Source: Runella aurantiaca (GTDB taxonomy: Bacteria; Bacteroidota; Bacteroidia; Cytophagales; Spirosomataceae). From it: 64,000 bases of DNA. Every line of letters starts with the position of its first letter. Position 1 is the stretch's first letter. Position numbers and translations under genes: made by a program. Positions 62,283-64,000 of the stretch are shown here, in pieces. The notes beneath the pieces were generated by a model, which was not told the DNA's origin, made no database searches, and worked only from the letters and a program-made list of their open reading frames with translations. The stretch covers positions 124,001 through 188,000 of the forward strand of contig NZ_QPIW01000009.1 in NCBI RefSeq assembly GCF_003339505.1, in the 5' to 3' direction.

Positions 62283-63140
62283 TTAAACTGAAATTACCGC
62301 CGACTCGCACACGTAGGTCGGGATAATGCCCGTACTTCTAATCCGAATCTCGGCGTCTTCAGCGGGGATGTTGCCCGTGAGCACCAGCACTGTGTCCAAC
62401 CCAAATTTATTGCCCCCCGAAATATCAGTCCGGAGGGTGTCACCCACCATGACAATGTCTTTTTTGCCGATGGCGGGATTTTGCGCCACCACTCGTTCAT
62501 AGGCAAACATGAACAATTGGGCGTCGGGTTTGCCAAAACGAATAAATTGTTTTCCAACAATGTTTTCGAGCATATCGGCCACGCCACCAATTGCGATGGC
62601 TACCTGGGTTTTTGAGGTCGGGTAGGTATTGTCGGTGTTGGCCACAATGACGGGAATCGTACGCCTCCGCAGTAGATTGACCGCCTTATTGAGGTCGTTA
62701 TTCCAGTCAAAACCTTCGTCGTCGAGCAGCACGAGGGCATTAATATCAGCGGTGTTGTCTAAATCTACATCCGAGATAGAAAGCGTTCTTAAGTCGGCTG
62801 TTTCAATATAATGGGCCGAATCTTCGGTGCCCAAATACACGGCAGTTCCTTGTTTTACCTTCAATTGTAAATACTCACGCGCCAACATTCCTGAAGAGAT
62901 GATGCTGTCGGCGGTGACATCGTGCAGTCCCAGCCGCCAATAAGATTCGGCCAATTGTTGCGGGCTCCGCGAGGCATCGTTGGTGAGTATATAAAACTGT
63001 TTTTGCTGCTGTCGTATATAGGAAAAAGTGTCAGCAATGTTGGGAATCAATCCATGAGCATTTTTCAACACTCCAAAAGCATCGAAGAAAAAGACCTGAT
63101 AATTGTCGGCGATTTCTTTAAAATTATCCAGATTTAACAT
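62283..63140 (-). CDS. HAD-IIA family phosphatase
   Basis: The 285-residue protein is a NagD-like HAD hydrolase: motif I FFDAFGVLKNAHG, motif II YILTNDASRSPQ and the GKPDAQLF and GDTLRTDISGGNKFG motifs. Members with this TIGR01459-like layout hydrolyse sugar or nucleotide phosphates; the substrate is not clear. The Asp of motif I is present (DAF), so it should be active. Single gene. Confidence 0.87.
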   Translation of the reverse strand: MLNLDNFKEIADNYQVFFFDAFGVLKNAHGLIPNIADTFSYIRQQQKQFYILTNDASRSPQQLAESYWRLGLHDVTADSIISSGMLAREYLQLKVKQGTAVYLGTEDSAHYIETADLRTLSISDVDLDNTADINALVLLDDEGFDWNNDLNKAVNLLRRRTIPVIVANTDNTYPTSKTQVAIAIGGVADMLENIVGKQFIRFGKPDAQLFMFAYERVVAQNPAIGKKDIVMVGDTLRTDISGGNKFGLDTVLVLTGNIPAEDAEIRIRSTGIIPTYVCESAVISV

Positions 63141-63243
63141 GCAGTGAAATGTTAGGTAAACGAGCGAAAGGTTTCAATCGTCGTTATTTTTAAGTTTGAT
63201 TAGTGGGTATATTCGATTGTTAATCAATGTATTAGTTTAGCGT

Positions 63244-64000
63244 TTATAATTTCAATCGTTCCAAAATAGGCTCTACCGAAAACGTATCAATCGACGGGAA
63301 ATACGTACTGTAGGCTTCACTTTGGAGTTTGGTGGCGTAGGTACGATGGAAAAAATAGCGCCCGTATTTGATTACGTAGTTCAAAATGAAAAAACGATAA
63401 GCTTCTGGCAAGAAAAGAACTTCGCGCCGGGTGAGCGGAAAGACTTTGTGATATTCTTCCAAAAACCAGCCAAAACGCTCTTCAGCCAAGGGGTTAATCC
63501 AATACGAAAATACGGTACGGTCACCAGCATCGGAACAAACGCGACTGAAAAAATAAAAGTCCATGACCCGATAACTAATGCGGAACCAGTCGTAATCCCA
63601 ACGCGAGAACAGCTCTAAGTCGCTGTTGACCGAAAAATTGCCGATGTTCCAATCCAAAAACACAGGGATGGTTTCGATTGCCCCCGCCACAATCGTTTTA
63701 CGGTTTTCCAGAAAACGATTGCACTGAACCCGAAGGGCTTCGATGTTCATCCGGTGCTCGTAGCTGCCCGTTTCGGTATCCAGCAGATCGAGTAAATCCT
63801 GAATATCCGAACGCAGGGTTTTAGAAGATTTGGGCATCACGGTGCTCACGCGTGAGCAAGCCAAATGAAACCGCGCAATCTCTGAGCCGAGCTTTCTGAT
63901 GTGGTACTCTTCCAACCGGCGGGGAAGCTTTTCAGCGACCCGGATGGGGTTGTAAAATACCACCCAAACGTCGATGTCTTCCTGCTGGTGACGGTATACG
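63244..64000 (-). CDS. APH-like kinase, 5' end beyond the window
   Basis: The frame is open to the last base of the window, giving at least 251 residues; the GTG at 63961-63963 is not a likely start. An aminoglycoside/choline kinase-like catalytic region appears as FLDWNIGNFSV and RWDYDWFR, in line with the D-x-x-x-x-N loop and DxD metal site of APH kinases. The first lobe of the domain is cut off. Substrate unknown. Confidence 0.75.
   Translation of the reverse strand, partial: VYRHQQEDIDVWVVFYNPIRVAEKLPRRLEEYHIRKLGSEIARFHLACSRVSTVMPKSSKTLRSDIQDLLDLLDTETGSYEHRMNIEALRVQCNRFLENRKTIVAGAIETIPVFLDWNIGNFSVNSDLELFSRWDYDWFRISYRVMDFYFFSRVCSDAGDRTVFSYWINPLAEERFGWFLEEYHKVFPLTRREVLFLPEAYRFFILNYVIKYGRYFFHRTYATKLQSEAYSTYFPSIDTFSVEPILERLKL

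Overview
The window looks like chromosomal DNA from a Bacteroidota bacterium, most probably a Cytophagales member near Runella, Dyadobacter or Emticicia; the species cannot be named from sequence alone. Supporting signs are the many TAnnTTTG promoter elements (the Bacteroidota -7 box), few Shine-Dalgarno sites, a Rho with a long N-terminal insertion, the short Bacteroidota-type arginine decarboxylase, a BatB-like VWA protein and an end-tagged secreted esterase. No rRNA, tRNA, CRISPR array, prophage or insertion sequence was recognised. The genes are densely packed and mostly core.

Layout. 1-8 kb: tail of an unknown gene, a large secreted PIG-L deacetylase, DinB, then an OmpR-type two-component system followed by a compact envelope locus (membrane coiled-coil protein, probable structured RNA, TerB-like protein, secreted HNYK-motif protein). 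All three transcription units of that locus start with the same promoter: four repeats at exact 11-bp spacing placed 15 bp before a TAnnTTTG box. 8-19 kb: methyltransferase, hisS, yidC, rho, an RsmI-like methylase with an alpha/beta hydrolase, and a 7TMR-DISM kinase with a LuxR-type regulator. 19-25 kb: secreted proteins, namely a papain-like protease, two orphan proteins, a collagen-like lipoprotein and an SBBP-repeat protein containing a G10 tract. 25-35 kb: purK, NDH-2, an SPFH protein, nadA, a zeta-toxin-like kinase with a small partner, a nucleotidyltransferase, yidD, a kinase-like protein, menB and a lone nuoH.

35-46 kb: valS, preceded by a valine-rich leader peptide and an attenuator; then a DoxX-like protein, an Lrp-type regulator, a heptose phosphatase, arginine decarboxylase, a GT-C glycosyltransferase with glpK, a sterol desaturase-like enzyme and Sua5/TsaC. 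46-64 kb: BatB-like protein, an APC permease, small secreted proteins, XerD, a class V aminotransferase, SixA-like phosphatase, a second GT-C protein, prfC, pgmB, a second PIG-L protein, a tagged SASA esterase, a HAD-IIA phosphatase and a cut APH-like gene.

The strongest unusual signals are (1) the 11-bp-repeat regulon beside the 3979/4665 two-component system, (2) the valine leader-peptide attenuator before valS, (3) a small terminated RNA-like element present twice (near 50.97 kb and 58.2 kb), and (4) a candidate pseudoknotted small RNA inside the regulon. All are inferences from sequence pattern; none was computed or searched.
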